Part shown: positions 1-6,405 of the stretch, piece by piece
How positions within the stretch are numbered: the stretch's first letter is position 1
Layout of the letters: the number at the start of each line of letters is the position of its first letter
Origin: Bacillota bacterium
GTDB lineage: Bacteria > Bacillota > Clostridia > Oscillospirales > Ruminococcaceae
Assembly: GCA_023395435.1 (NCBI GenBank)
Contig: JAEWZG010000060.1
Location: 1-6,989 of the forward strand
Direction: 5' to 3'
Length of the DNA stretch: 6,989 nt
Notes under the pieces: generated by a model
Told to the model about the DNA's origin: nothing
What the model saw: the letters and a program-made list of their open reading frames with translations, nothing else
Databases searched by the model: none
Made by a program: the position numbers and the translations under genes

Positions 1-31
1 ATTCTTCGCATTTTTCGTTTGAGCTGTTCAT
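1..31 (-). CDS. Start of a divergent gene, cut by the window edge
   Basis: Only the first ten codons are visible on the minus strand, reading M-N-S-S-N-E-K-C-E-E, with ATG at 31-29. The start is supported by an upstream AGGAG at 44-40, eight bases from the ATG, and by a sigma-A-like promoter at 90-118. Nothing can be said about function from so short a hydrophilic N-terminus; it does not look like a signal peptide. The gene is divergent from spoVAC, so the 198-bp gap between them carries the control region for both. Confidence 0.6.
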   Translation of the reverse strand, partial: MNSSNEKCEE

Positions 32-50
32 AATTACATCTCCTAACTTT

Positions 51-77
51 TTATCACATTTATATAAAATATGATAA
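51..77. repeat. 27-bp imperfect palindrome in the divergent intergenic region
   Basis: Outer arms TTATCA (51-56) and TGATAA (72-77) match perfectly. Inner arms ATTT (58-61) and AAAT (67-70) also pair, giving 10 of 13 possible pairs around a TATATA-like centre. It lies between the predicted transcription start (about 83) and the start codon (31) of the minus-strand gene. It could be an operator for a dimeric regulator or a weak hairpin in the 5' leader. The surroundings are very AT-rich, so chance symmetry is possible. Confidence 0.4.
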
Positions 78-89
78 TATTCTACTCTA

Positions 90-118
90 ATTTTAATTCT
101 TTTTTATACAAAAGTCAA
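90..118 (-). promoter_or_regulatory. Sigma-A-like promoter for the divergent partial gene
   Basis: On the minus strand the -35 box TTGACT (118-113) is followed by a 17-base spacer and the -10 box TAAAAT (95-90), each one mismatch from consensus. Transcription should begin near 83, giving an AT-rich leader of about 50 nt that contains the palindrome at 51-77 and the AGGAG ribosome binding site at 40-44. Confidence 0.65.
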
Positions 119-229
119 TACAGATAACCTTTTATAAATTTATTTTATAATTTAAATTATGAAATATATAAGTATTATTTGATTTTATATGCAAATAATA
201 TGCTTAATGTTATAAAAGGTTGTGATAAT

Positions 230-667
230 ATGAAAGTAAATCAGCAACAATATTCAGAAATGACAAAAAAAGCTTCTCCACCATCCAAATCATGGATAAC
301 CATCCCTAAAGCTTTTGTTATCGGTGGGCTTATCTGTGGAATTGGGCAGCTTCTCCTTGACTGGTATAATAGCATGGGAATGAGCAAGAAAAATGCAGCT
401 CTCCTAACTTCTGCTACTCTTGTTTTCCTTTCGGCTTTATTGACTGGTTTAAAGCTTTATGAAAAGATTGCAAAACACGGTGGCGCAGGAACTTTAGTTC
501 CTATCACAGGCTTTGCAAATGCAGTCGTTTCGCCTGCTATAGAGTTCAAAAGTGAAGGACTTATTCTTGGTCTTGGTGCAAAAATATTCACTATTGCCGG
601 CCCTGTAATTTTATATGGAACACTTGCATCTGTATTATATGGAATTATATATTATTTTATAAAATAA
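230..667 (+). CDS. spoVAC: Stage V sporulation protein AC (SpoVAC)
   Basis: This 145-residue membrane protein matches the SpoVAC family (about 150 residues in Bacillus). SpoVA proteins sit in the inner spore membrane and move calcium-dipicolinate into the forespore and out again at germination; B. subtilis SpoVAC has been described as a mechanosensitive channel. Recognisable family stretches are KAFVIGGLICGIGQLL (27-42), SALLTGLKLY (68-77), GGAGTLVPITGFANAVVSPA (84-103, the most conserved part) and KSEGLILGLGAKIF (107-120). Hydrophobic segments lie near 28-44, 57-75, 87-103 and 118-143. I chose the ATG at 230 because AAGGTTGTGAT (216-226) matches the extended anti-Shine-Dalgarno complement at 9 of 11 positions with 7-nt spacing; the upstream ATG at 203 and ATT/TTG codons lack this. 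The next gene is not spoVAD, so this copy stands alone here. No convincing sigma-G promoter could be pinned down upstream. Confidence 0.93.
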   Translation: MKVNQQQYSEMTKKASPPSKSWITIPKAFVIGGLICGIGQLLLDWYNSMGMSKKNAALLTSATLVFLSALLTGLKLYEKIAKHGGAGTLVPITGFANAVVSPAIEFKSEGLILGLGAKIFTIAGPVILYGTLASVLYGIIYYFIK

Positions 668-677
668 CATTTACTTC

Positions 678-705
678 TTGACATTGAGCAATTTTGTGTT
701 ATCCT
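678..705 (+). promoter_or_regulatory. Promoter of the YkgJ-type gene
   Basis: A perfect -35 TTGACA (678-683) is followed by 16 bases and a -10 TATCCT (700-705) preceded by TGT, an extended -10 arrangement. It begins ten bases after the spoVAC stop codon, so the downstream gene can be expressed in growing cells independently of sporulation. The predicted start is near 712, giving a leader of about 24 nt. Confidence 0.65.
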
Positions 706-722
706 AAAAATATATATTTTTT

Positions 723-731
723 AGAAGGTGA
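723..731 (+). promoter_or_regulatory. Ribosome binding site fixing the YkgJ-type start
   Basis: AGAAGGTGA matches AGGAGGTGA at 8 of 9 positions and lies 7 nt before the ATG at 736. It decides the start against an in-frame ATG at 694, which falls inside the promoter spacer and has no such site. Confidence 0.8.
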
Positions 732-735
732 CACT

Positions 736-1215
736 ATGCTTACAAGTATTCTATCAAAGGCTCAATGTGCTGAATGCAGAATATGCTGTGAATTTGATAG
801 CTATGATCTATGGGAAACTCCTGTCATTACGCCTGAGGTTGAAGATATAATAACTTCAGAGATTTTACCACAACAGGAATTCATACCAAAAGGGAACTGC
901 AAGCTCCTCAAGCTTAAACGTAAAGAGGATGAGGATTTATATTACTGCACACTATTAGGTGAAGAGGGATGCAAGCTTGGTATAAATAAGCCTTTTGACT
1001 GCCAGATATGGCCCTTTAGAATTATGGATTTCAATTCTAAGCGTGTTATTTCAATTTCGCCAGTTTGTCCAACTCTTTATGAAAAAAGCCTTAAAGAGCT
1101 TGTTGAATGTGCGAAGAAAATTTCATCGATAATCTTTGAAATGGCTGATAAATACCCTGAAATCGTTAAGCCTTATATGGTGGGTTATCCGATTTTATAT
1201 GTTGAAAATAATTAA
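736..1215 (+). CDS. YkgJ-family cysteine cluster protein (putative metal/Fe-S binding)
   Basis: A soluble protein of 159 residues with ten cysteines. The N-terminal CAECRICCEFD (C11, C14, C17, C18) is the CxxCxxCC signature of the YkgJ/UPF0153 group (PF03692-like, proposed zinc or iron chelation). It is followed by C55, C71, C79, C89 and C111; the CxLxxEEGC (71-79) and DCQIWPFR (88-95) segments are typical of the family, where the later cysteines are thought to complete the metal site. There is no signal peptide or membrane segment. Its biochemical role is not established for the family, so none is assigned. It has its own promoter (678-705) and terminator (1214-1238) and so appears monocistronic, although read-through from spoVAC is possible because no strong terminator separates them. 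The assignment rests on the cysteine pattern and overall layout. Confidence 0.85.
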   Translation: MLTSILSKAQCAECRICCEFDSYDLWETPVITPEVEDIITSEILPQQEFIPKGNCKLLKLKRKEDEDLYYCTLLGEEGCKLGINKPFDCQIWPFRIMDFNSKRVISISPVCPTLYEKSLKELVECAKKISSIIFEMADKYPEIVKPYMVGYPILYVENN

Positions 1216-1238
1216 GGACTGCAAAAGCAGTCCTTTTT
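1214..1238 (+). terminator. Rho-independent terminator of the YkgJ-type gene
   Basis: AAGGACTGC (1214-1222), loop AAAA and GCAGTCCTT (1227-1235) form a perfect 9-bp stem running into a TTTTT tract. The stem begins inside the TAA stop codon (1213-1215). Confidence 0.92.
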
Positions 1239-1248
1239 GTTTGTGAAA

Positions 1249-1270
1249 TAAGAGAGTCCACCCTCTCTTA
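1249..1270. terminator. Second hairpin in the convergent gap, possible terminator of the GH26 gene
   Basis: TAAGAGAG (1249-1256) and CTCTCTTA (1263-1270) form a perfect 8-bp stem with a 6-base loop. Read on the minus strand it lies 80 nt beyond the GH26 stop and is followed by TTTC and then an A-rich run, a poor U-tract. On the plus strand it is followed by ATTTTATATT. It may be a weak two-way terminator or a 3'-end stabilising hairpin; no better candidate for the GH26 transcript end is present before it. Confidence 0.45.
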
Positions 1271-1350
1271 ATTTTATATTCTTTATTGCTGTATTTAAGA
1301 TAACCTATTCCCGCTATTGTAATTTTTGTGATCTGATAAAAATTTTGAAA

Positions 1351-2931
1351 TTAGTTTACCCATACGTTAAAATCCGGAAGTTTCTCAAGCGTAATAACAT
1401 TCTTATGATTATATGTTTTGATAAATTGATCCTTTGAAGTGTATTTTTCTGACATATCACCGTACTGATCCATAAGATATTCCCCAGACCATACGCCGAA
1501 CCACGACCACATCGCTCTATCCCTTAGCATAAAGTTAATTTCGGGCGGAGTGTCACATTCAGAAAGTGCTATCATTTTCGTTGAAGATATCTTGTTAAAT
1601 TCCTGATATGTTTTAACCTGACTTGATGAGATATGTGTACCAGTATAAATATCAGCGGAGATTATATCGCATTTGTCATCGCCAACATACCAAGATGCAT
1701 CGTGACAGTTCCATACCCAGATAAGATTGTTAAGCTTGTGGTAGTATGTCTGACGTTCATACATAAGCTTCCACAGCCACTTATAGGCTTCGTTCCCTGA
1801 AGAACCCCACCAGAACCAGCCACCGCTTGCCTCGTGCAAAGGCCTCCACAAAACAGTAACTCCATTTTCCTGCAGTATTGCAAGCTGCTTTGACACTGTA
1901 TCAATATCCTTTACCAACGCAACACATTCGCTTGATATTTCGCCCTTTTCATTAAGCTTTTCAATATCCTCAATTGAAAGCTGTGCTATGTTGACCTTTG
2001 AGACAGCTTTTTTGAGGTCAAATTTAGTTTCCTTTGTAAAGCATGAGGATTCGTTCATAGGAGCTTCCCAATACCAGACATAACTGACAAGTCCGCCTTT
2101 TTGTGACCACTTTATAGCTTCTTCAATTTCACGCACATTGCGGATGCTATTTGAAGTGTATGTTCTCATATCACCAAGCCGCATAGCAGGATATTTCCCT
2201 GTTGTTTTATAAATAAGCTCAAGTTCAGCATTAGTGCCCATTGTTGCATACTGCCCGCTTATAACGTTTTTATTATAGTTTTCTGCAAGATAAAGCATAG
2301 TGTTCTTTGTCTTTTTATCGGCTGACTTGTTTATCGGAACACTGTCAGGTATAACATCACTCTGCTTGACTTCTTGACTGTTTGAAATATTTATATAATC
2401 AAGATCAATTCCACCAGTAACTTCGCGTATGCCTATTATTGCTTTCCCTTTTGGAATAAAAACACTGCTTATTACGATTTTATTATAACCTTTTTTACCT
2501 GATGTGACAAATTCAGAAACATCCTTTCCATTGACAGTAAGAATGTTGTTTTCTTTTTTATCTGAAGCTAAAACAAGAGTAATATTATAATGCTGGTTTG
2601 ATGGCACAGTAACCTCAAGACCAAAGCTATTTTCAGCTTTTGTTGTGAAGTTTGTTACATATCCTGTTCCAGAATAGCCTTTTCTCACCTGACTACGCTT
2701 TATGTCGCCACCTAATTGCCCGAGCTCGGCTTCTATTTTCTGCGAAAAAGAAACGCTCTCAATTTGTGGGACATCAGGCTCAATTTCTTCTATTGTTGTC
2801 ACTTCAGGCTCAGTTATTGACGAGCTGTCATTAATAATCACGTCCCCGTCGGGCATTATTTTACCGACTCTTGAACAGCCCGTTGTGATAATTGTTGCTA
2901 AAATTAATATATATAAAAAGGATTTTTTCAT
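1351..2931 (-). CDS. Lipoprotein CBM35-GH26 glycoside hydrolase, probable beta-mannanase
   Basis: A 526-residue secreted enzyme, probably cleaving beta-1,4-mannan or gluco-/galactomannan outside the cell. Residues 1-18 form a signal peptide (KK, hydrophobic core) ending at TTG-C19, a lipobox with an unusual Thr at -3, so the protein is likely membrane-anchored. An acidic Ser/Thr/Glu/Pro linker (about 30-60) leads to a CBM35-like beta-sandwich (about 61-185) with IEAE (66-69), GYSGTGYV (85-92) and the closing IDLDYINI (175-182). The GH26 domain covers about 205-520. WRPLHEASGGWFWWG (362-376) contains the His-Glu pair with predicted acid/base E367, and ALSE (455-458) holds predicted nucleophile E458. 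There is no dockerin, S-layer or sortase signal. A GGAGG site (2936-2940) precedes the ATG. The gene stands alone with its own promoter. GH26 also includes lichenases and beta-1,3-xylanases; mannanase is the best fit because of the CBM35-GH26 layout and the WFWWG motif, but the substrate is inferred. Confidence 0.93.
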   Translation of the reverse strand: MKKSFLYILILATIITTGCSRVGKIMPDGDVIINDSSSITEPEVTTIEEIEPDVPQIESVSFSQKIEAELGQLGGDIKRSQVRKGYSGTGYVTNFTTKAENSFGLEVTVPSNQHYNITLVLASDKKENNILTVNGKDVSEFVTSGKKGYNKIVISSVFIPKGKAIIGIREVTGGIDLDYINISNSQEVKQSDVIPDSVPINKSADKKTKNTMLYLAENYNKNVISGQYATMGTNAELELIYKTTGKYPAMRLGDMRTYTSNSIRNVREIEEAIKWSQKGGLVSYVWYWEAPMNESSCFTKETKFDLKKAVSKVNIAQLSIEDIEKLNEKGEISSECVALVKDIDTVSKQLAILQENGVTVLWRPLHEASGGWFWWGSSGNEAYKWLWKLMYERQTYYHKLNNLIWVWNCHDASWYVGDDKCDIISADIYTGTHISSSQVKTYQEFNKISSTKMIALSECDTPPEINFMLRDRAMWSWFGVWSGEYLMDQYGDMSEKYTSKDQFIKTYNHKNVITLEKLPDFNVWVN

Positions 2932-2963
2932 ATTTCCTCCGAATGATTAAGTTACTATAATAA

Positions 2964-2992
2964 ATAATATCACAATAACCTTTGTCTTTCAA
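2964..2992 (-). promoter_or_regulatory. Extended -10 promoter of the GH26 gene
   Basis: On the minus strand, TTGAAA (2992-2987), a 17-base spacer and TATTAT (2969-2964), with a TGA directly before the -10 (extended -10). The predicted start is near 2957, giving a leader of about 26 nt that includes GGAGG at 2940-2936. I see no convincing operator or cre-like palindrome overlapping it. Confidence 0.75.
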
Positions 2993-3035
2993 CATTACTT
3001 TCCCCTTTTCAACAAAAAAATATTATCTACGATAT

Positions 3036-3068
3036 AAATAAAAACAGGGCAGGAAATTCCCCGCCCTG
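3036..3068 (-). terminator. Rho-independent terminator after thrS
   Basis: On the minus strand CAGGGC (3068-3063) pairs with GCCCTG (3050-3045). The inner GGA/TCC (3052-3060) pairs around a small loop, with bulges, and a TTTTTATTT tract follows (3044-3036). It starts ten bases after the thrS stop codon and separates the thrS unit from the GH26 promoter. Confidence 0.88.
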
Positions 3069-3077
3069 ATTAATCTA

Positions 3078-5021
3078 TTATAATGCTTTTGATGCAATTT
3101 CCGTGAGAAGCTTTGATACAAGCTCATCTGCAGACATGACTTCAGTTTCACCTGTTTTTCTTGAACGTACTGCGACAGCACCTGATTCAATTTCCTTATC
3201 GCCGATAACAAGCATATAAGGAACCTTCTCAAGCTGTGCCTGACGGATTTTATAACCTATCTTTTCATTTCTGCTATCAACGTGTGCACGTATTCCAACA
3301 GCGTCAAGCTTATTATAAAGGTTTGTTGCATATTCAAGCTGTGCGTCAGATATCGGCATAATTTCAACCTGTGTTGGTGACAACCATACCGGCAATGCAC
3401 CTGCATACTTTTCAATGAGCAATGCCAACGTTCTCTCATAGCAGCCAAGTGATGTTCTGTGAATAATATATGGGATTTTTCGTGAGCCGTCTGCATCAAT
3501 ATATTCCATTCCGAATTTCTTAGCAAGAAGCATATCAATTTGAATTGTTACGATTGTATCTTCTTTTCCGTGAACGTTCTTCATCTGGATATCAAGCTTT
3601 GGTCCATAGAAAGCAGCCTCATCAATACCGATTTCATAATCAAGACCGATGTGGTCCAGGATTTTCTTCATTATTCCCTGAGCTTCATCCCACTGTTCTA
3701 CTGTACCTTCATATTTTGCTGTATTTTCTGGATCCCACTGTGAGAAGCGGTATGTTACATCCTCTCTCATTCCTAATGTGTCAAGGATATAGTTTGCAAG
3801 GTCAAGGCACCCTCTGAATTCTTCTTCAAGCTGATCAGGACGGAGAACAAGATGTCCTTCAGAAATTGTGAACTGACGGACACGGATAAGACCGTGCATT
3901 TCTCCACTGTCTTCGTTTCTGAAAAGCGTTGATGTTTCTCCAAGACGCATTGGAAGATCACGGTATGAACGCTGGCGGTTCAGGAATACCTGATACTGGA
4001 ATGGACAAGTCATTGGACGGAGAGCAAAGCACTCCTTTGTTTCATCATCAGGATCGCCAAGAATAAACATTCCCTCGCGATAATGATCCCAGTGCCCTGA
4101 AATCTTATATAAATCTCTCTTAGCCACAAAAGGTGTCTTTGTAAGAAGATATCCTCTCTTCTGCTCTTCATCTTCAACCCATCTCTGGAGAAGCTGAATT
4201 ACTCTTGCACCCTTAGGAAGCATAATAGGGAGTCCCTGTCCGATATAATCAACTGTAGTGAAGAATTCAAGCTCTCTGCCGATCTTGTTATGGTCACGAA
4301 GCTTTGCCTCTTCAACAGCCTTTAGATATTCTTCAAGCTCGCTTGCTTTAGGGAATGCTGTCCCATAAATTCTTGAAAGCTGTGGACCTTCTGCATTACC
4401 CATCCAGTAAGCACCTGTGCAAGCTGTAAGCTTAAATGCCTTGATTGGTGCCATTGACATAAGGTGTGGACCGGCACAAAGGTCAACGAAATCGCCCTGC
4501 TTATAGAATGAAAGCTTATCACCCTGTGAAACGTGTTTATTAATAAGCTCAATCTTCAAAGGCTCGTTGCGTTCTGTCATAAGGTTTATTGCTTCTTCTG
4601 GTGAAAGCTCAAAGCGTTCAATTTCAAGACCCTCTTTTGAAAGCTCTTTCATTTTCTTTTCAATTTTTACAAGGTCATCTGCAGTGAATGGCTTTTCTAC
4701 ATTGAAGTCATAGAAAAATCCTGTGTCTGTTGCTGGACCTGTTGCAAGCTTTGCATCAGGGTAAAGTGCCTTTACTGCCTGTGCAAGCAAATGTGCTGCT
4801 GAGTGCCTGAATGTATGCTTTCCGTCCTTATCATCAAATGTAAGAACTTCAAATGTGCAGTCATTTTCAATTGCTGTGCGAAGGTCGCAGACCTTTCCGT
4901 CGAGCTTTACAGCACAAGCTGCCTTATAAAGACCCATCCCTATGCCTTTTACAACTTCTGCTGCTGACATTGCATTTTCAATTTCTCTAATGCTTCCATC
5001 TTTTAATGTTAATTTAATCAT
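3078..5021 (-). CDS. thrS: Threonyl-tRNA synthetase
   Basis: A cytosolic class II synthetase that charges tRNA-Thr with threonine. At 647 residues it is full length for the bacterial enzyme. The order is TGS domain (1-62), editing domain (63-225) with H73/H77 (HSAAH) and C182/H186 (DLCAGPH) for clearing Ser-tRNA-Thr, catalytic core (about 243-540) and anticodon-binding domain (about 548-642). Zinc ligands that recognise threonine are expected at C339 (RPMTC), H390 (SEGH) and H521 (IIH). Motif 2 is LFRNED (366-371, R368) and motif 3 ends at R530 (GCYERT). The RPMTCPFQ, GETSTLFRNE and FTISEGH wording is that of a clostridial-type ThrRS rather than the E. coli type. It is the last gene of the T-box unit, 44 nt after the GNAT stop codon, and a terminator follows. 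ATG at 5021 is chosen over an in-frame ATG at 5063 because AAGGGGA lies 5 nt before it. Confidence 0.98.
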   Translation of the reverse strand: MIKLTLKDGSIREIENAMSAAEVVKGIGMGLYKAACAVKLDGKVCDLRTAIENDCTFEVLTFDDKDGKHTFRHSAAHLLAQAVKALYPDAKLATGPATDTGFFYDFNVEKPFTADDLVKIEKKMKELSKEGLEIERFELSPEEAINLMTERNEPLKIELINKHVSQGDKLSFYKQGDFVDLCAGPHLMSMAPIKAFKLTACTGAYWMGNAEGPQLSRIYGTAFPKASELEEYLKAVEEAKLRDHNKIGRELEFFTTVDYIGQGLPIMLPKGARVIQLLQRWVEDEEQKRGYLLTKTPFVAKRDLYKISGHWDHYREGMFILGDPDDETKECFALRPMTCPFQYQVFLNRQRSYRDLPMRLGETSTLFRNEDSGEMHGLIRVRQFTISEGHLVLRPDQLEEEFRGCLDLANYILDTLGMREDVTYRFSQWDPENTAKYEGTVEQWDEAQGIMKKILDHIGLDYEIGIDEAAFYGPKLDIQMKNVHGKEDTIVTIQIDMLLAKKFGMEYIDADGSRKIPYIIHRTSLGCYERTLALLIEKYAGALPVWLSPTQVEIMPISDAQLEYATNLYNKLDAVGIRAHVDSRNEKIGYKIRQAQLEKVPYMLVIGDKEIESGAVAVRSRKTGETEVMSADELVSKLLTEIASKAL

Positions 5022-5026
5022 TTTTA

Positions 5027-5033
5027 TCCCCTT
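5027..5033 (-). promoter_or_regulatory. Ribosome binding site fixing the thrS start
   Basis: AAGGGGA on the minus strand lies 5 nt before ATG at 5021. The alternative in-frame ATG at 5063, four bases past the GNAT stop, has no purine-rich site before it. It would also add 14 residues ahead of the TGS domain, which normally starts at residue 1. Confidence 0.8.
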
Positions 5034-5065
5034 TTCATTACAATATGTATAAATAGTTATCATTA

Positions 5066-5581
5066 TTACCGTTTGTTCTTTAAGTTATAAATAAACCTCT
5101 CATAATTCAAGCTATTATCAAAGTCACATTTCCTTATTATGTCCGAAACAAAACCACATTTCTCATAAAAATGTTTTGCTTGCTCATTATTTTCAAGCGT
5201 CCACAGTGATATTCTGTTATAGCCTTTATCTTTAATCTGTCTAATAACATACGTCATTGTTTTTGTGCCATAACCTTTATTCCAGTATTCTGGCAAAAAA
5301 TAGATTGCAATTATTTCAAAAGTATCAGTTAAATCAGCATCCTTAGATACATCACAAGTACATACTCCACAAGGTTTATCGTTATCAAAAACCAAATAAA
5401 TAATCTGCTTGTTTTCGGATAATATTTTTTCAAACAATTTTGTTCTTTCATCAATGTTTGTTTTTTGTGTGATAAATTCTTTGCTAATAATGTTCTTATA
5501 TGCTTCTTTCCAAGACTCACAAATTATTTTTGCAATTATACCAGCATCAGACTGGCATGCTCTTTTTATTTCAATGCTCAT
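5066..5581 (-). CDS. GNAT-family N-acetyltransferase
   Basis: A 171-residue protein covering a single GNAT fold, predicted to transfer an acetyl group from acetyl-CoA to an unknown amine. The N-terminal IEIKRACQSDAGIIAKI (3-19) is the typical opening strand and helix. Beta-4 and motif A lie at 88-110, with the pyrophosphate-binding loop NKGYGT (101-106, matching Q/RxxGxG/A with N in place of Q/R). Motif B is NEQAKHFYEKCGF (132-144) with the usual Tyr (Y139). The substrate cannot be read from sequence: the family includes RimI-like protein acetylases, drug and toxin acetylases and others. Its ATG overlaps the TGA of the radical SAM gene (ATGA, 5578-5581), with AGGAAA seven bases upstream, so it is translationally coupled. 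Base composition is low: a hand count over 5281-5340 gives 28% GC, against 43% and 47% for two 60-base stretches of thrS. Confidence 0.9.
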   Translation of the reverse strand: MSIEIKRACQSDAGIIAKIICESWKEAYKNIISKEFITQKTNIDERTKLFEKILSENKQIIYLVFDNDKPCGVCTCDVSKDADLTDTFEIIAIYFLPEYWNKGYGTKTMTYVIRQIKDKGYNRISLWTLENNEQAKHFYEKCGFVSDIIRKCDFDNSLNYERFIYNLKNKR

Positions 5582-6405
5582 AATGTCATTTCCTTTTCTC
5601 TTACAAGTTCCTCATGGTAAAAATAATTTTTATATATAATATTATTACCCTCACAATACTCCTTAATTTCACTTGAAATTTTTGTCCAGTATTGTTTGTT
5701 GTTTTTATTGTAAATTTCTTTGTATTCATCATATAACTCTAAGTAATTCTGCTGGATATAGTTCATTATTGTTGCTTTATAATCGCCACGCAGATTAAGA
5801 TTTTCAAACCAATACTCATTAATAAAATCCTTTGAGCGTTCAATAATTGCTTTAAAATCAGTTATATAAGGAAACATCGGCGACATAAAAAGAACCGTAT
5901 ATATTCCATTTTCTTGAAGAGTTTTTAGAGTGTCCAGTCTTTCAGTAATAGTACTTGCATTGTCCATATCATTCCTGAAGCTTTCATCAAGAGTGTTTAT
6001 TGACATTGATACTGTAAGTTTTTTAAATTGCCTTAGCAAGTCAATATCTCTCGTTATCAGCTTTGATTTTGTGGATATTCCCACAGCACAATCAATATCC
6101 TTAAGCTGTTCGAGAATGCTTCGAGTTAACTTGTATTTTTCCTCATACTGATTATAACAATCAGTCACCGATGAAAGGAAAAGCGTTTTGCCCTCTAATA
6201 GCTTTGTATTGATTTTCTTATCACAAAGCTTTACGTCAATAAAATCTCCCCAAGGTTCAGTATGACCTGTAAAACGCTTCATAAAACTTGCATAACAATA
6301 TCTGCAACCGTGAGGACATCCCACATAAGGATTTATTACATAATCACTGGCAGGAAGCTTTGATTTTGTGAGATAATCCTTAACATTGATAATTTTTTCT
6401 ACCAT
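5578..6405 (-). CDS. Radical SAM protein, SplB-like (COG1533 group)
   Basis: A 275-residue radical SAM enzyme. The 4Fe-4S/SAM motif is C30-x3-C34-x2-C37 in GCPHGCRYCYA (29-39), preceded by NPYVGC as in the spore-photoproduct-lyase-like COG1533 group. SSVTDCYNQYEEKYKLTR (78-95) corresponds to the group's usual TDPYQP-E--LTR stretch, with Cys83 where Pro is usual. VGIST-K (108-113) and MSINTLD (134-140) fit the following barrel strands. Other cysteines are at 61, 106 and 251. It is shorter than true SplB and its substrate is unknown; COG1533 is often labelled a DNA repair photolyase, but that is not shown here. The ATG at 6405 overlaps the upstream gene by 7 nt, and AGGGGG lies just before it. 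The end overlaps the GNAT gene by 4 nt. AT-rich (23% GC by hand count over 5701-5760). Confidence 0.9.
   Translation of the reverse strand: MVEKIINVKDYLTKSKLPASDYVINPYVGCPHGCRYCYASFMKRFTGHTEPWGDFIDVKLCDKKINTKLLEGKTLFLSSVTDCYNQYEEKYKLTRSILEQLKDIDCAVGISTKSKLITRDIDLLRQFKKLTVSMSINTLDESFRNDMDNASTITERLDTLKTLQENGIYTVLFMSPMFPYITDFKAIIERSKDFINEYWFENLNLRGDYKATIMNYIQQNYLELYDEYKEIYNKNNKQYWTKISSEIKEYCEGNNIIYKNYFYHEELVREKEMTL

Noticed and set aside
160..200. Sigma-G promoter for spoVAC (GTATTA and GCAAATA elements)
   Set aside because: The spacing is about 14 bases instead of 17-18 and the -10 match is poor; in such AT-rich DNA it is not distinguishable from chance.
652..667. Perfect 16-bp AT palindrome ending on the spoVAC stop codon, as a terminator
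   Set aside because: It has no G-C pairs, almost no loop and no U-tract, so it would be unstable.
736..1215. Reading the Cys-rich protein as part of the SpoVA system
   Set aside because: It has a separate promoter and a YkgJ-type cysteine pattern, with no known link of that family to spore channels.
2652..2950. Two plus-strand open frames (60 and 82 codons) opposite the 5' end of the GH26 gene
   Set aside because: They lie antisense to a well-supported gene, lack ribosome binding sites, and their translations show no domain-like pattern.
3540..3817. Plus-strand open frames inside thrS
   Set aside because: Antisense shadows of a highly conserved gene; the same holds for the minus-strand alternative frames in 3023-4552.
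5022..5063. N-terminal extension of ThrRS by 14 residues
   Set aside because: No ribosome binding site before the upstream ATG, while a good one precedes the ATG at 5021, where the TGS domain begins.
5040..5130. Possible internal promoter for thrS (TTGAAT, 17-base spacer, TAACTT on the minus strand)
   Set aside because: The -10 box matches only 3 of 6 positions and lies within the GNAT coding region. It is too weak to call, though weak internal transcription cannot be excluded.
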